Below, in pieces: positions 1-11,574 of a DNA stretch of 64,000 nt. Position numbers and translations under genes: made by a program. Below the pieces are notes generated by a model. The model saw nothing but the letters and a program-made list of their open reading frames with translations, did no database searches and was not told where the DNA came from. This DNA is from Cristatella mucedo (lineage: Eukaryota > Bryozoa > Phylactolaemata > Cristatellidae): assembly GCA_009760855.2 (NCBI GenBank), contig WPIO01000052.1:2213501-2277500 (forward strand), given 5' to 3'. Numbering within the stretch: the first letter of the stretch is position 1; each line of letters begins with the position of its first letter.

Positions 1-252
1 AGGTCGAGAGGAAGTTCCAGGCTTTGGGAGCATACGAACTAAATGCACGGTCTCCAAAGGATTTGAGGTTTGTACGAGGTATTGGTAGACTGTTGGATTC
101 CGAAAAGCGGGTGGTACGATGCTTGGCCTGATGGGGGAGTATACATCTGAGAGATAGGCTGGAGCCAAAGAATGAAGTGACCTAAAAGTGAGCGACAAAA
201 CCTTGAAATCAATCCGTTGCTTGACTGGTAGCCAGTGAAGGTCGGCGAGAAG
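1..252 (-). mobile_element. LINE F1 fragment (C-terminal RT region)
   Basis: Read on the minus strand, this segment matches the C-terminal part of the F1 LINE (best copy 37783-38827): the stretch from the '[20 protein letters not shown]' region to the 'SPDLTTFKR' region. It runs off the left edge of the window, so its 3' tail is not visible. It is 5' truncated and carries frame disruptions, so it is a dead copy. It lies in the intron, or beyond, of the minus-strand propeller gene. Confidence 0.85.
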
Positions 253-844
253 CATTAAGGGGGAAAGTCAAGAAGATTGGTCCAAAAATCGAATATTTGT
301 TTAGGGCACCTTTCAATACATGTCATCAAACATACTGGAGCTTTACTTTCTGCAATCATGGACATAAATAGCAGAACCTATCCGACCGCAATCAGAAATA
401 ATCTAGCACCATGATGTTCAAGCAGAGCTGAACTCGCATTTCAAATTGTACAAGCATGCACCTCAACAAGCTTTAGGCCTGAATCTCGATCTACCAGTGT
501 TCAAAAAGTTGGGATACAAGTCGCATGTGATGCAAAGATCGATAAATTTGTAATTTGTTGATATGTTGCTTCCTGTTTACATCCGGGTTAGACATGGCTT
601 GTATAATCATTTTTCTTTGACGTGAAAGTAGTCAGAAATTCCGATCTCCAGTGTTTGTTTTTTGAATGGTAACCTTAACAAATATTCGATTGTCAGACCA
701 ATTTTTTAAGGATTTTCTTGACATTAAAAGAGCTAGCCCCACAGCCTTGCCTTCACCCACTGCAATAAACCTGTTCATACTTTGGCACTTGGCATTCTAA
801 ACCATTCAAATTTTGCAGAGATCTGATCTAAACGTTAGTGCTTA
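253..844. other. no recognisable feature
   Basis: AT-leaning anonymous sequence between two LINE fragments. I see no exon, SINE head or tandem array in it. It is probably intronic or downstream sequence of the propeller gene. Confidence 0.4.
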
Positions 845-986
845 AAAACAAACACCCAGCTTCATCAACCGAAAGCCGCTTAGGCTGTGAGTGCGCTATA
901 CAAAACTCTCCTGCGTAACACCCACATGGTCTTTATGACTTTGTGGAGTTACTGACGGAGATACATTACATTACATTGCATTAAGA
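845..986 (+). mobile_element. LINE F2 3' tail fragment
   Basis: A 5'-truncated tail matching the last ~130 bp of the F2 LINE copies that end at 31.71 kb and 46.33 kb. It includes the segment containing 'tacaaaactctcctgcgtaa', 'gtggagttac', and a terminal run of ACATT-type pentamers, which is this family's 3' repeat. Confidence 0.85.
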
Positions 987-1233
987 CTCCTACGCCTCGG
1001 AAAACTGTCGAACTACAGACAGCTTCTCACGTGTGCCACAAATAATAAAACACGACATGGACGTGCTAAGCATGCAGAAGCTCGATGCAAAGAAATGAGC
1101 ACTCGGCGGCATAAACATGGGCTGATTATAGAATGGTTACTACAGTACGAGCTACGATATTCCGACAAGACGAACTACGAAAATAGCTTGACAACAAAAA
1201 ACCGTTAGAGCCGAGAGTGCCAATTGTACTGAC

Positions 1234-1305
1234 CTCGAAATTTTCCATGATATATATGCTACCCCGATCCGTTGCCAGAGCAAGCTGCTTGGCACCACCA
1301 CCAAC
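1234..1305 (-). CDS. beta-propeller-like protein, exon D
   Basis: Minus-strand exon of 72 nt (24 codons) preceded by a CAG acceptor and followed by a 'gtcagtac' donor, phase 0 at both ends. It encodes VGGGAKQLALATDRG then SIYIMENFE, a strand-turn-strand pattern typical of a propeller blade (hydrophobic strand, D-x-G turn, hydrophobic strand). The upstream exon C also ends in phase 0, and the join reads ...PGSVTA/VGGGAKQ.... About 10.5 kb of transposon-filled intron separates them, so further phase-0 exons could be missing. The gene continues past the left edge of the window. The acceptor's pyrimidine tract is weak, which limits confidence. Family not recognised. Confidence 0.55.
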
Positions 1306-1309
1306 CTGG

Positions 1310-2489
1310 TGAGCTGGCGTGAGCTGATGCGATCGGTCATCCGCGATGAAATACCCACTGCAAATCTGCAAGTTAGCAAGCATGACTGTGGGTGGGGGAC
1401 GATCAAGAACATAAACAGCTATGGCAAAAGAAGGCAGGCCAAAGCAAAGAGCCACGTGCATTTAAGCCAACAAGATATCAGTTGTACTTCGCTGAACGAT
1501 TCGAGTTACCAGAGCCTGGCCAGCCACGAACGGGGACCCGATATGCTTATGGCTGAAATACATGCACGATACTGCCAATGTGCAGTGCAACTGATAGCAC
1601 GGACCAACCGCTTAGGATCTGGCAATACTTTTAGTACACATGCCATATACTTTTAGTATATGACATTGTGCCCTCCACTATTTCCATTTGGGACACCTCT
1701 CATAAACATAATGCCATCAGTAAAAATCACGGAAGTTTTACCGGATGTTGCAAGTGTTCAGCGGATGTTGAAACAAGGCCTGCTCTCAAAACGAGTGGTG
1801 GCATGGCTATATAGTAAAGTAATGAAAGCCCCCTGGAGCTCGGACACAGTGCAGAGGCCGTTTCTCCAGCAATTCATCAAGCCCGGTAGCTCTCACGAAC
1901 GCCAGCTGACCACACAGGAAGCCACCGCCGGCAATTAGAAAGACCTTGCACAGGCAGTGCAAAGAACCAGCAGCGGCACCGAATGGTCCGAGCCACTTCG
2001 GTCAGGCACTGTCGATGAGTTGCATCGGTGATACTTCGGTGAGTATGGAGCACTCGGGCCTATGTCAGCGCGTCCTGCTACTGCCTGTCGCCAAGGCTCC
2101 CCTCCGGGTCACTACCAGCATGCCTTTCGAATAGCCGGAAGACTGTTCCTTCTTGCCGCCGAGGACAGCCTGGAAGTGAGGGGTAGAGAGCGCTGGATGC
2201 GCAGTGCTCGGAGATCTATTGGCCAGTAGAAGCTCGACACGCAGAAGCGGCCACGTGAGGTGAAAGCTTGAACTAACACGAAAAGCAGCACCGTGCACCC
2301 TGTAGCTCCCTCCGAATGTACAAAAGACATACTACTACTATTATTAGTAAAAGATTTACTATGACTATTAATAGTATTATTATTGTGAATCGTGGTCTAA
2401 TGCAAATGCACGAAACAAAAATAAAATCATGCCCACTGGAACTAATTCCTCAGTCGAATACCTTTTGATTAAAACAAACTTTCGATGAG
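1310..2489. other. intron sequence, no recognisable feature
   Basis: Sequence of mixed composition lying in the long intron between exons C and D of the minus-strand gene. Short open frames exist on both strands, but none has exon-like borders or recognisable motifs. A short ATT/ATA-rich patch occurs near 2332-2392. Confidence 0.4.
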
Positions 2490-2642
2490 TCTGAGAGCTC
2501 AGGAGGTAATATGCTCGTTCTACACGACCGAGGTCGCGGGTTCGAATCCTGCAGTGGGCGAACCGTTATTGCCTACTGCGAGCGACAGTGATAGCCGTTA
2601 ACGCTCTTTTGCTGCTATACAAATAAGGCTGTTAAATCAGCA
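2490..2642 (+). mobile_element. SINE-A (tRNA-derived) copy
   Basis: tRNA-like head with a B-box 'ggttcgaatcc' preceded by 'gaccgaggtcgcg', then a body with 'gatagccgttaacgctcttttg' split across the window's common SINE-A pattern and a tail 'ctatacaaataaggctgtta'. The same head-body-tail order recurs about ten times in this window in both orientations, which defines the family. Confidence 0.85.
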
Positions 2643-3163
2643 ATTTTTTTACTACGAGCATTTGTTGCACGCCACTGCATACAGCGATTCTTGCATGCAC
2701 ACTCACCACTAGTTATGCTTCTGAATAAACTCACGTTAGATACGCCGTGGAGAGCTAAGTAAGAAGCAGACAGGCAGCAACTTGGTGATTTCTGAAACAC
2801 TGTAGCGTGGGCTCATTACCTCTTCTGATGAGAAAACCTTCTCGTAACTTACCTAGTACTCTTTAGTACTCCACTGTTTTCAATACGGCTGCTTGGCTTG
2901 CTTGTGCCAGCCGGTGACCAACTTAACATCGTTCTCATGTCAGCAGTCGCCTACCGTGTGCGATAGCATGCTGACTCACTTACCCTGATATCCCTCCGAA
3001 CAAACTACGATTCTTGCCGCCCGATACCAAGGGCTACTAGCGTTTCTTGTCCATTGCACAGTTCCTTTCCGAAAATCGAAGCTCTTGCGAACATCGAATA
3101 CCGAAGCAGCCAAGGCCTGCTTCAATCATATCTGTTTGTTGTTCGACCGTGGCACAAGTAAGA
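2643..3163. other. no recognisable feature
   Basis: Anonymous intronic sequence between the SINE-A copy and the hAT element. No exon borders or repeats were recognised. Confidence 0.35.
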
Positions 3164-3282
3164 AATCACGTGCCTACGAGGGTTTCTGCAAGTCATTTTA
3201 AAAAACAGCTGTTTACTGGTTCAATCACGTGCCTACGAGGGTTTCTGCAAGTCATTTTAAAAAAACAGCTGTTTACTGGTTC
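3164..3282. repeat. tandem duplication of hAT left end (59-bp period)
   Basis: A 59-60 bp unit running from 'aatcacgtgcctac' through the hAT terminal sequence 'gagggtttctgcaag' to 'gtttactggttc' occurs twice in tandem. The second copy has one extra A. The unit contains both the 8-bp target-site sequence and the element's terminal inverted repeat. Confidence 0.9.
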
Positions 3283-3417
3283 CAATTTTCAACAAACAGC
3301 TGTTAACAGCTGTTTGTGGTTCTTGTTTTTTTTAACACATTTTACAGTCAACGGCTTCTTTTTGTGATAAACACCATGTTATTACATATAGTTATAAGTT
3401 ATAAATCAATACATTTT

Positions 3418-3620
3418 TACTTCTTATGGTAACATTTCAAGAATACAAGTGAATTAGGCGACTTGTCTGAGAGATGCGATCTTAATTTTGTACAGAAATT
3501 CGCACGGACCGAAAAAACTCGCTCAACGTCCGTCGATGTTGGTTTAACGCATAGAATTTCGTAGTACAATTTCTGGAGATTTTCAGTTCGCTAGCTTTGG
3601 AGTTCCTGAAGAGTGTGAAT
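3418..3620 (-). pseudogene. hAT transposase C-terminal (dimerisation) remnant
   Basis: In one minus-strand frame the sequence reads KPTSTDVERVFSVRANF followed by a segment rich in L, S and D and ending in VFLKCYHKK before a stop. The (P/S)-x-S-x-x-x-E-R-x-F-S pattern is the hallmark of the hAT dimerisation domain at the C-terminus of these transposases. A competing 110-codon frame over the same DNA is shifted and lacks the motif. The domain is disconnected from its N-terminal part by frame changes and a deleted catalytic region, so the product is non-functional. Confidence 0.75.
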
Positions 3621-4122
3621 TCGGACTTCAGCCATTTGAAACTGTCATGCCTTCCCACTGCAATAGATGATCCATCTTTTTGAAGTAACAAATTCAATTT
3701 ATTTTGAAGAACCGAGCTCACACTTTCAGCACCATTTGACGACTGTTTGACAACAGCTTCTACATCGTTGACTCCAAGCAGACGAGACACTAGATTTCCT
3801 GTGAAATTTAGCATTGTTTCTGACAGGGCGACAGATGGATCTTTGAGACTGCACTCAAAGGCAGTTTCGCTGATTCGACCCTATCTAGAGCCGTGCACGA
3901 ACCAAATAAGTGAACAAAACCGTCTTGATTCTTGTTTTAGCGCCACTATCGTGAATATTGACTGAAGAATCGACGTCCTCTCACGGTTGTGTATTTATCC
4001 ACAGACATGCTAAACTTTACTCCCCTCTCTAGTTTTCCCTTGGTCTCGGCAATCGTTTTGTTTCCCTTTTCTTCGCGATCATCATGCACCAGCTTCATCA
4101 TGCCGCTTTCATTCGCTGGAAT

Positions 4123-4545
4123 TTAGAATCCGTCCCGTGAGATTGATTGCTGCATGCTCTTGCTTGTAGTGATAGCTCTTATCGTTATTCCCTCAGTAGC
4201 CAGATCAGTAACAATCTCCTTCCGACTCTTTACCCAAAGTAAATTGGCAATCATCGTTTTTGTTCTCTTATTGTTCACAGGCTCTTCTTGGATGTACACC
4301 CTCCAGCAAAATAGATCAAAATCAATTCGATGTATTTTCAGATGATTCTTCAACGTTATCGTGGAGTTGTCAGTACATTTTATGACTTTATTGCAGCATC
4401 CATATTGACCTTCTAGTTCTTCTGTAATTGAATTATTTTGCTGTACGGCTGTATATTTCCAAACTGAAGACATGGCTGAAAAGAACATCAATAGTTTTTC
4501 TATGCCACAATACAATTCAATTAATATCTCACTTAATTTTTGCAA
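4123..4545 (-). pseudogene. hAT transposase N-terminal remnant with BED-type zinc finger
   Basis: A 140-codon minus-strand frame. After an N-terminal hydrophobic patch it reads SSVWKYTAV, then about 20 residues later GCCNKVIKC, then TLKNHLKIH. This is the order of a BED zinc finger (aromatic W-x-Y, Cys pair, L-x-x-H-L-x-x-x-H), the DNA-binding domain at the start of hAT transposases. The first Cys ligand of the usual C-x2-C looks displaced or lost. The frame ends without the RNase-H-like catalytic core, in keeping with a deleted copy. Confidence 0.65.
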
Positions 4546-4796
4546 AATTGCACTTTATTTGTAGTTTTCGGCCAACATGATAAAATCGTCAAAACAAATC
4601 ACTAACGCAATCAAAACAAATTTTAAAAATCTGTTTTTCTGTTATGCGAACGTTGGAGCTCCAGTTATAGTAGCTTTTGAAATTTCCATTAGAAACAGTA
4701 AAACAGTTGGAAAACAGCTGTTTACTTTTTGATTTTGGGCAAAAACAGCTGTTTTACCCTTACTGCTTAACAGCTACCAGAAACTCTAGTGCCTAC

Positions 4797-5239
4797 TGGC
4801 ATCTAAATGCTGATTGCCTGAATCGCTCGTCCTGCTGCTTTTGCTCCATCCCAGCCTGCATTTCCACACCAAAGCAGCTCCGACTTTAGCATCGAAGGCT
4901 GTTAGCGACCTGCTTGAATCGCTTGTATCGTTGCCATGCTCCAAGAAGCCTGCCGCCTTTCTGACCAGTGGTTCTGCACCTAAGTGGGCCTCGTAGCTGT
5001 AGCCGCATAGCCGTGGGCTGTAGCAGAGACGACTGTTAGTGACCTCCCTATCAAGTACGATCGTGTGTGCCTATTGCAGTTTTGCTATCATCGTTCAAAT
5101 GCATTACCGGCTTCGGGTACCGCTGCCAGGGTTCGTCTATTGGGCTTTGCGGGCAGAAAACCCACCCAGCAAGTGCGGTGACAGGAAGGTGTGCTTGCTT
5201 GTCTGGAGCAGCCCTGCATGCTCTCCGTCCAGAGCTAAA
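4797..5239. other. no recognisable feature
   Basis: Short anonymous stretch between the hAT right target-site copy and the decayed LINE. No exon or repeat recognised. Confidence 0.3.
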
Positions 5240-7690
5240 ATGAATGAATCTAACTTAGCTATCATAAAGCCAGCTACAATACCGAGACCCGTCATAACGC
5301 TTACCTTTGAAAACCTCGCTCAATGTGCAATAAACTCCTAATTATACGTGACACGATTACTGACGACAATCTTGACCTATTTACTATGACCAAGATCTGG
5401 CTGAAATCGATTAACTACCCCACCATAACCGATGCCCCAAACATGCCAGGCTTCTCTTTCTTTCAGAACCCTAAATAAATCAAAGCTGGCCGTGAGTTGC
5501 CATTGTCCCACGTTTCCCGCCTCAATTTCAAACCATTTGCAGTCCCCTTCCCCGCCTCAATTTCAAACCATTTGCAGTCCCCTCAAAGCAGTCTTTCGAT
5601 TTGTTGTTTTGAGTCCCTCCGACAACAAGTTGCCAATGGTGGCACTGATCTATTGCCCCCCAAGGTAACAAGTCCGCTTTTATTTTCTTTTTAGATTGTT
5701 CTTATCTCATTCGATTCTGTGTGTACAAGATCGCCTCTAGCTCGGTCTGAGTGATTTCAACATTCATTTGGACGACTCGATTAACATCTTAAGCACCAAA
5801 TTTTGTGCACTGGCTGACTTATTTTCTCTAGTGGCTCATGCGCATTAACCCAGTCATAAAAAGGGACACACTCGATGAAATATTCTCCTGCAATTGTATG
5901 CTCTCGTCCAATATTACCAAATTCTGCACATTTAACCACATGCAAATCTCATTCAATTTGCAGTATGTACCTTCGTCTGCATTCACCATCATCGATGAAT
6001 TACGAAACCTTAAGACTTTTGACATTGAGGCTTTCCGCACGAAAATATCTTCTTTGCCCTGCTGCCCAATTCTCCTTCCAACCTATTATCATTAGTAGAA
6101 GGCTACAAGACGATATTAGCCATTCTTGACGAGCTTGCACCTCCGACTAAGTGCACTGAGCCCTCTCGCCCCGATGGCCTATGGTTTACTGCGCACATTA
6201 AACTCACTAGGTCTACTAAGCAAAAGCTTGAGAAAGCGTACAGAAGATCAGGACTGACTGTCCATCGTTAGGCATACAAACACTACTTGGATCACACAAA
6301 TCTATCCCAGCAGCAAGGCTAAGTCTAGCTTCTATAAAGATATTGTTGAATCACGTGTGCATAATCCAGAAATGCTTATGTCTATCATCAACTATTCCCT
6401 TGACCACTACCATATTCGCTCCTTACCTAATGAACCGTGTGGTGGATATAGCTGAGCGCTTCTCGAGCTTCTTTGTCACCAAGATATACAAGATCAGAGA
6501 GGCCATCTCTAAGGTAACAGCATCACCACAGGACTCCTTTCCCTCAATTCCATGCAGCACCTCAATGTATGTATTCAAGGCAGCCACGATTGATCTTATC
6601 CTGAAATAGATCTCCCAGTCAAAAAAGACTACTAGCCCTCTAGACCCTACACCAACTGCCCTACTTCTACGATACATAGATCTGCTGCTGCCATGCATAA
6701 CTAACATTACAAATATGTCACTAGCCTCTCTGGTCATGTCCATGTACTTTTCAAAAAGTAGTTAGGCCACTTGTTAAGATAGCAACACTAGACCAAGAAA
6801 AGTTTAGTGCATTAAATGCCAATTTTTGGAAACTCCTAGACACATCGTGCTCACTAAAGCCAGGAAAGAAATGCAGAGCTAGACTAACTGAAATGTAAAA
6901 AGAGCCCCAAACTATGATTCTGCCACCACTGTACTTCAGAGTGTGCTACAGGCATCATTCATGTATTCCTCATCTTTTCTTCAGCTTACTCGAAACCAAC
7001 ACTTGTTCTCACCGAAGAGATTAAATTTGCTTTCGGCTGTTTAACTAATCAAACATGAGTCTTCGGAAGTTTAGTGGGCATAGCATATGGCCCAATGCAG
7101 ACTTTTAACATAACATAGCTAAAATTCGGGCTTGCTTAGACAGGGACACCACATCAAAATTGGTCTGTACATTCGTAACATCCCGTCTCAGTTTCTGCAA
7201 CTTACTGCATGCTAGTTTAATAGCCTGTGCCATCAGGCGCTTACAGTTGGTGCAAAACTCGGCAGGTAGGCCTGTCTGTCGTGAGCGGTGAAGTTGCCAC
7301 ATCACACAACTTCTAGCTGACCTGCACTGACTCTCAGTCAAGCATCGACATCAAGGTTTTCTCATTGACTTTTAGATCCCTCCATTCTCTGGCTCCAGCC
7401 TACCTATCAGAACTACTCCCCCTCCACCAGTCCAGGCATCCACTTTCCTGAATCAAATCGTTTAGTTACACCTACGAACCTCAAATCCTTTGTACACCGT
7501 GCCTTTAGTTCATTTGCTCCTAACGCCTGGAACTCACGCCCGACTGACGTCACGACATCCTCTGACTTGACACTTAAAAAGAGGCTAAACACGTGTCTGT
7601 TTTGACAGCATTTGGCGGGTCCTTGTGATTAATTCTTTATGTGCTTATGCATGCTGCCACTGTGCATGCCAGAGTAAACCTTACATAACT
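5240..7690 (+). mobile_element. LINE F1, long decayed copy (EN and RT remnants)
   Basis: Frames are broken, but landmarks follow each other in the right order on the plus strand. An endonuclease piece comes first: DLFTMTKIWLKS at ~5378, then the DFNIHLDDS motif at ~5755. The EN-RT linker follows, with a QKLEKAYRRSGL-like segment at ~6215 and SFYKDIVESRVHNPEML at ~6330. Next is the SKKTTSPLDPTPTALL motif at ~6615, just before RT. The F1 C-terminal region runs from ~7115 (KIRACLDRDTTSK-like) to ~7620. This is the only copy here with endonuclease-side sequence of F1. Many stops make it non-functional. Confidence 0.8.
5517..5585. repeat. tandem duplication (~36 bp x 2)
   Basis: The segment beginning 'cgcctcaatttcaaacca' and ending 'tttgcagtcccc' is present twice in a row inside the decayed LINE. 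Confidence 0.85.
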
Positions 7691-9526
7691 AACCTTCCCT
7701 CATTCCAAGTACACCAGCAGTCTTCCAATTGCTGCAGCCCTATTTGAGAGGAACTAGTAGAATACCATCATCAAAGCGCTCCTGAGCCTTTGGCATGCTG
7801 CAGCAGCACAGGTTCACATCTGACTGAACGGAGTGGAGAAAGGAAGCAGGAGGTTGTGAGCGCCTCGAAAAAAAAACCCTAAAAAATCGAACATTCCCTT
7901 GCACTGAAGCCAACCAGAAATAATTGATCTGGCACAATGGATGACATGATGCAAGTTCATTGCCGGTAGCGATAATATCTAGAACAAAGTCCAGGCTGCA
8001 GGCCAGATCAACAAAGAGTTTCAATTTAGTTCGATTGAAGGCAAGACGGTTTGATTCAGAAAAGGCAGATTAAAAAAAGGCGGATGTGTGCACTGAAATC
8101 GATGGATATTGACTATTTCTGTGCTATATACGTCATCGCAACCATGCCTATATGTACCCACATGGTGCGACACATCATTTCAATTTCTAGGAACAGCAAC
8201 CCTGAGCCCCTAAACTGCGTATAACCCCAACAGTCCCGGTAGATGAACTATCCTGGGGAATCTAAAAACGTATAGCCCTGAGTGTAGATCAGTATAATCC
8301 CTATCGGTGTGCACCGACCATAATGCTAAGGCAGAGCAATGAAGTACCACTGTTTCCATTACATGTAGTCTACCTGTCACACAGACGTGGTTGAACTATC
8401 AGCCCTCAAAAACAGACCAATTTAGACGATGGATGATGCTCGAGACTGGTATAGTAAATTAGCCACTGTTTGCCGAATTCAGAGCAGCTCGAAAGAGACA
8501 GTGACACGTTCAAAATGCTTCGAAGACGTGCAAGTGTTGAACCTATCACTAGAGCCAATAAAATGCAGCTAAGTTTGAATGATTATTTCTGCAACGGCCC
8601 AGCAATACGTAGCATATAAACACTCAGAAGCGTTGCCAGAGAAGTGAATTAGCATTGATTTCTTTAGGGAGCTTTTAAAAGAGACTGACTTGTCTGCTTG
8701 AATTGGTAAAAAAATACCCTCTTTTGTCAGCCAAGGTTATTTTAACCCCCTTTTCACAGGCCATCGCCATGGTCTGGGTGGCAACTTATAACTAACGAAT
8801 GGTTTTATGCAGTAACAAAGTCAAGCTTGGAATGTTTTCAAGTTGCAAATTGAACCATTGCATAAATTGATGACAATCATAGCTCTTAACTATACATTCC
8901 TAAGGTTATTACTAAATAGTGAGCGAAAGCTGCATGACTGACTGGAGCTTTGCCAACAATGGCGGCTAGTCCTGCCATGCCCAATAAGCCCGGCATGCTC
9001 TTGAATATGCATATGAGAGCAACGACTAAATACAGTGGATTAAACTAACGGTTGGCAGCTTGGTTCTGAGCCGTTTCAGACTCGAATGGTCAAAACCAGG
9101 CTTATTTTGCAGTCTAGTGCCATTCAAATGGTACCGAAATATGCCAAACTCGTTACGATACAAAATATGTATCGGCTAACTATTATGACTCGTGGCTAAT
9201 GGTTAAAACGGGGCCATACACAGACAAGTAGAGGCCGCCACCTGCACATACAAGGCCTGTGCCTACATGTATGAGGCAAAAGCATCTGGGTATGAGAAGA
9301 ATGAAATCCGTCGAAACTCTATTTCAGGTCGAATAAACCAAAACATTTATAGTGCTAAGAAGGCAAGTGCCAATAACAGCAACTAGACGGTGCGCTGGTG
9401 AAGATGAGTCTCAGGGCTCATAGCACCACTGCCATCATGATTGCAAACTCAGGGCACGTTAGGGCTCGGACTGCAACATATACGAGACAGTGCCCTCCCA
9501 AATATACGAGACAGCAGCCTGCAATA
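7691..9526. other. intron sequence, no recognisable feature
   Basis: About 1.8 kb of anonymous sequence inside the large intron of the minus-strand gene. I see no splice-bordered coding frame, SINE head or LINE motif. Probably old, decayed repeat sequence. Confidence 0.35.
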
Positions 9527-9945
9527 CACAGCCCTCCAAAAGTTTCTACACACCTGGTCCATCGATCTGCCTTCGGTTATTGCTAATGCCCGTGTGTTCG
9601 AGTAAGTCATTACGTTACACTAATTATTAAATTGTAACAATCTGTCAGTACAGTTTTGGCCTTTGTCAAAGTTTGCGCCGTTTGACTTAGTGAGTAACTC
9701 CATTCGCCAGCAACCGAGTCAACAGTTCCCATGTAAACAGATGGGGATGTTTGGTCACGTGACCATTCCACACCCCCCTCTTTGAGACCATCTAGCAGAA
9801 CCTATTTTGGCCCGTTTGATGCCTAAGGCAATGATGAGCTAAGGTACGCATATACTTCCTTCACCTCTTGGGACCAGCTAGTGCCTTATTGATGCTTGAT
9901 ACATGACCAGAACATGCCGCCAGTTGCACAGCTTTCTGAAGGTAC

Positions 9946-10977
9946 ATGAGCAGTTTTGATGTTGCTACATGGAGATGTACATACCAATCAAGAAATCGAG
10001 AGGTGGCTCTGAAGATCTCAGAGGACTCTGTTAGGAACACAATTAGGAAAAATCTAGACTACGGCTGCACAGAAGCACTGCCGCGCCCAGGCCGCCCTCG
10101 AGTAACTTCTCCTATGGAGGCTCCTCAAAAGCATGGCTCTGAAGGACATCCACAACAAGTTTGCCACTGCTAAAATGCACTGCCAGAGTACCTGCCAAGC
10201 TACCAGAACGGTCTTGAGCCAAAATAAGGCGAGTAGATGGCTTAACGAACAAGGACTGAACTCAGGCGTATCCAAGTGCAGGCCATTGTTGACTGTCCAG
10301 CACAAAAAAGCAAGGTTGGCTTTTGCTCGCCGATACCAGCACCGGACAGCTGCGCAGTAGAGCAGAGTGCTTTGGACTGATGAGTCCCAATTCGATCACT
10401 TTGGCTGCGACAAAAGGAAGAAGTACGTTAGCCGCCGAATAGGTGAAGCTTACATGGACGGTTGCTTGCAAAAGACCGTGAAATTCGGTGGTGGAAGTCT
10501 AATGGTGTGGGGTTTGCTTCTCAACTCCCGCTGATGGGCTTCTGCACAGGATTCAAGAAATCATGAATCAGAATATCTATCTTGACATTGTGCCGAACGT
10601 TGGCTTGCCACGTACACTCTTCACGGGATCGATTTCTGTTGGAAGCATGAAAAAGATCCGAAGCCCCCCCCCCCCCCCCGCAGTGGTGTTAAAAAAGTTG
10701 TTAACGAACCCCGCGGGACTACGGCTTCGAGCCAATTGAGGATATGCAGTAGCCAAGCCAAAGTCAGGACTTGAATCCAATAGAGCATCTCTGGGACAAA
10801 GTAGACCGCACTCTAAGGTGCAGAGTTGTTCGGCGCATGAAACCCGATGAATTCTTTGAAGTTTTAAGGGAATGCTGGGCGTTCATTCCTCCAGAAACGT
10901 GCCGGAAGTTGGTGGAGTCGATGCCGAATCGATTGGGCGAAGTTATCAAAAATTATCTTGCCTCGAAAATTTATTGA
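9946..10977 (+). pseudogene. Tc1-like transposase pseudogene
   Basis: Remnants appear in order on the plus strand. A helix-turn-helix part contains SEDSVRNTIRKNLDYG and LPRPGRPRVTS (GRPR-type AT-hook). After a frameshift comes RTVLSQNKASRWLNEQGL. The catalytic core starts at WTDESQFDHFGCDKR (first Asp, ~10378) and KFGGGSLMVWG (~10480). The second Asp region reads HEKDPK instead of the family's DNDPKH (~10645) and is interrupted by a C homopolymer. The third block QDLNPIEHLWDKVDRTL (~10765) has the Glu, and a normal C-terminus follows to the stop at 10977. Frameshifts and the altered second catalytic site mean it cannot encode active enzyme. Confidence 0.9.
10664..10679. repeat. poly-C tract (~16)
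   Basis: Homopolymer run of C interrupting the Tc1 transposase pseudogene. It is also a likely site of sequencing-length error. Confidence 0.9.
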
Positions 10978-11324
10978 TTGTGAATAATAAATGACACGCA
11001 ATTCTATATTTCTTAGCTTGTATGCATTATACAAACTGCTACAGTGTTAGATCCAAACTAAATCGCATGTTTTAAGTAAAATAGTGGGCGTAGAAACAGA
11101 GAGCGTAGAAACTTTTGGAGGGCAGTATATATACAAGAATGTAACTTCATGCTTGCCAGTGGTCACAGACTATAAATTTGCAAAATCACAAAGATCATAA
11201 TAACACAAAAGCAAATCCACAATATCGAGCTGACCAACACAATGAGACCTGCAATAATGGCAGCTTCTGTGGCCGGGCACACGAAAATTCGTGCACATCT
11301 TCGAGCAACTACATCCACTACTCA

Positions 11325-11455
11325 CCGGGTCTTAGTCTAGGGGTAAGGGGCTTGCACCTAACGACACAGATCGTGGGTTTGACTCCTGCAGCAATCAACA
11401 GTGATATCAGCTGAGGCTCTACTGCTGCTATATAAATGAGGCAGTGGAGTCGGCA
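11325..11455 (+). mobile_element. SINE-A copy, diverged
   Basis: Head with 'gatcgtgggtttgactcctg' (degenerate B-box), body 'gtgatatcagctgaggctct' and tail 'gctatataaatgaggcagt'. The same order as other SINE-A copies, with more substitutions. Confidence 0.7.
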
Positions 11456-11574
11456 GACATTTAAATCATATTACCTTGACGTGCAAGCTCCATAACAAAG
11501 ATCTACACCAAGAACAGACCTAGTTATGCCTAAAGATTCCCTGCAATCGACCGAAAATGAATTACAGCAGTCAA

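Larger units (their letters stand above)
3178..4788 (-). mobile_element. hAT-superfamily DNA transposon, internally deleted
   Basis: An 8-bp direct repeat GTGCCTAC flanks the element (3170-3177 and 4789-4796). The ends are inverted: left 'gagggtttctgcaag', right reverse-complement 'tagagtttctggtag', each followed inside by repeated 'aaacagctgtt' subterminal motifs. An 8-bp duplication with an (A)GxGTTTCTG-type end is the hAT signature. The minus strand carries transposase remnants: a BED-finger-like N-terminus (about 4470-4320) and a hAT C-terminal dimerisation motif (about 3560-3420). At ~1.6 kb it is too short for an intact autonomous element. Confidence 0.85.
9527..11127 (+). mobile_element. 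Tc1/mariner-superfamily DNA transposon, inactive
   Basis: Terminal inverted repeats face each other: left 'agccctccaaaagtttctac' at ~9530 and right 'gtagaaacttttggagggca' at ~11107, followed by TA on the right. The CCCTCCAAAAGT end is typical of Tc1-like elements, and the length of ~1.6 kb is normal for the family. A broken transposase lies inside (9946-10977). The insertion lies in the intron between exons C and D of the propeller gene. Confidence 0.9.
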
